Shown here: positions 62,845 to 64,000 of the stretch, one piece after another
How the letters are laid out: every line of letters starts with the position of its first letter
How positions within the stretch are numbered: the stretch's first letter is position 1
Source: Lepus europaeus
Lineage: Eukaryota > Chordata > Mammalia > Lagomorpha > Leporidae
Length of the DNA: 64,000 nucleotides
Assembly (NCBI RefSeq): GCF_033115175.1
Contig: NC_084834.1
Location: 87,776,462-87,840,461, forward strand
Direction: 5' to 3'
Notes under the pieces: model-generated
The model's input: the letters and a program-made list of their open reading frames with translations, nothing else
Told to the model about the DNA's origin: nothing
Databases searched by the model: none
Made by a program: the position numbers and the translations under genes

Positions 62845-63515
62845 GATTTTTTTTAACTTTTATTTAATGAATATAAATTTCCAGTGTACAGCTTATGGAT
62901 TACAATGGCTTCCCCCTCCCATAACTTCCCTCCCATCCACAACCCTCCCCTCTCCTGCTCCCTCTCCCCTTCCATTTGCATCAAGATTCATTTTCAATTC
63001 TCTTTATATACAGAAGATCAATTTAGTATAAAGATTTCAACAGTTTGCACCCACATAGAAGCACAAAGTGAAACATACTGTTTGAGTACTAGTTATAGCA
63101 TTAAATCAAAATGTACAGCACATTAAGGACAGAGATCCCACATGAGGAGCAAGTGCACAGTGGCTCCTGTTGTTGACCCAACAAATTGACACTCTAGTTT
63201 ATGGCGCCAGGAACCACCCTAGGCTGTCGTCATGAGTTGCCAAGGCTATGGAAGCCTTCCAAGTTTGCCGACTCTGATCATATTTAGACAAGGTCATAAA
63301 AGACAGAGTGAGGACAGTAACCAATGATCCTAAGAGTGGCATTTACCAGGTTTGAACAATTATACAGCATTAAGTGGGGAAGAGGACCATCAGTACACAC
63401 AGGTTGGGAGTAGAGCCATTGGTGGTAGAGTAGAGGTTATGATTACAAAGGAATGAGGCCCAAGTATGCTAGACAGGGTCTAGAACAAAGGACAGAGTCA
63501 TTATTAGAGGAGCTA
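62845..63515 (-). mobile_element. Rabbit L1 3' end, 5'-truncated
   Basis: Inverted 3' UTR: TTTTATTTAATGAATATAAATTTCC, CCTCCCATAACTTCCC, the CCCTCC-rich run, GAAGATCAATTTAGTAT. Longer than the other young copies, so it shows more of the 3' UTR. The right boundary is uncertain. Confidence 0.82.
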
Positions 63516-63740
63516 AGAAATTTTTAATCACAATTACACACACACCCATTCCCATATGCAACAAACCACAGGGCAAACCATGAGTCCTACAGTGAAAGTA
63601 TTGTTTAAAAAGTGTCCTGATAGAATTTTATGTCTTGGGAGAGCTAGCATGGAATTGAGTCCTAGCTACCACAGTGCTTATGATAAAATCATGTGACCTT
63701 TCTGGTTACAGTTTACTTGTGAACAACGTGAAATATTTTC

Positions 63741-64000
63741 GGAGTGGATGAGCCCTGTGGTACAACAGGTGAGGTCACTGCTTGGGATGCCTGTATTCCA
63801 TATTAGAGTGCAGGTTCTATTCCCAGCTACTCCACTTTCAATCCAGGATCCTGCTAATGCATTCTGGGAAACAGCAAATAATAACTAATATGTGGGCCAG
63901 GCTTTAGCCTCACACAGCCCTGGCTGTTTGGGACTTTTGGGGAGTGAACCAGAGGATGGAATATGTTTCTCTCTATGTCTGTCTCTCTGTCTTTCAAGTA
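63741..64000 (+). repeat. C-type SINE, cut by the window edge
   Basis: GAGTGGATGAGCCCTGTGGTAC head, CTGGGAAACAGC, ends in TCTGTCTTTCAAGTA at the last base. Confidence 0.85.

Overview
This window is mammalian nuclear DNA, almost certainly rabbit (Oryctolagus cuniculus) or a close lagomorph. More than 40 copies of the lagomorph tRNA-derived C-type SINE (GCCGG head, CT-rich block, A-rich tail) and several rabbit-type L1 3' ends (GGGA-rich polypurine stretch just before the tail) are scattered through it. There is no prokaryotic or organellar content.

The only protein-coding gene I can support is SNCA (alpha-synuclein), on the + strand. A CpG island at about 7520-9200 holds the promoter and the alternative non-coding first exons, with three donor sites (8529, 8659, 8878) matching the human arrangement. 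Coding exon 2 (9988-10133), exon 3 (16558-16599) and exon 4 (22339-22481) have intact splice sites and together encode residues 1-102: the amphipathic KTKEGV-repeat region, all of NAC, and the first residues of the C-terminal tail. Exons 5 and 6 (residues 103-140) are not in the window; the last 41.5 kb is intron 4. The gene is therefore partial here. Its reading frame is intact, with Thr at position 53, Glu at 68 and Gln at 100.

Layout: 1-7520 is upstream flank with C-SINEs, a MIR and old L1 3' ends. 7520-9200 is the CpG island. Intron 1 is about 1.1 kb and free of repeats. Intron 2 is 6.4 kb and holds a dense nested SINE/L1 cluster at 13.05-15.27 kb. Intron 3 is 5.7 kb and has a C-SINE ending 89 bp before exon 4 and a pogo/Tigger-like MITE. 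Intron 4 (22482 to the end) is a graveyard of C-SINEs, old and young L1 pieces, L2, MIR, one MaLR LTR, a MER5-like hAT fragment and a 1.76-kb minus-strand retrosequence (40590-42351) that I cannot classify firmly. A 1.85-kb L1 composite at 52.97-54.82 kb carries four C-SINEs inside one near-perfect 20-bp target-site duplication.

I found no undescribed molecular system. The points most worth checking are the protein differences in alpha-synuclein, the retroposon beside exon 4, the tandem donor and C-tract after exon 2, and the unclassified blocks in intron 4. Repeat family names and human gene comparisons come from memory of consensus sequences, not from a search.
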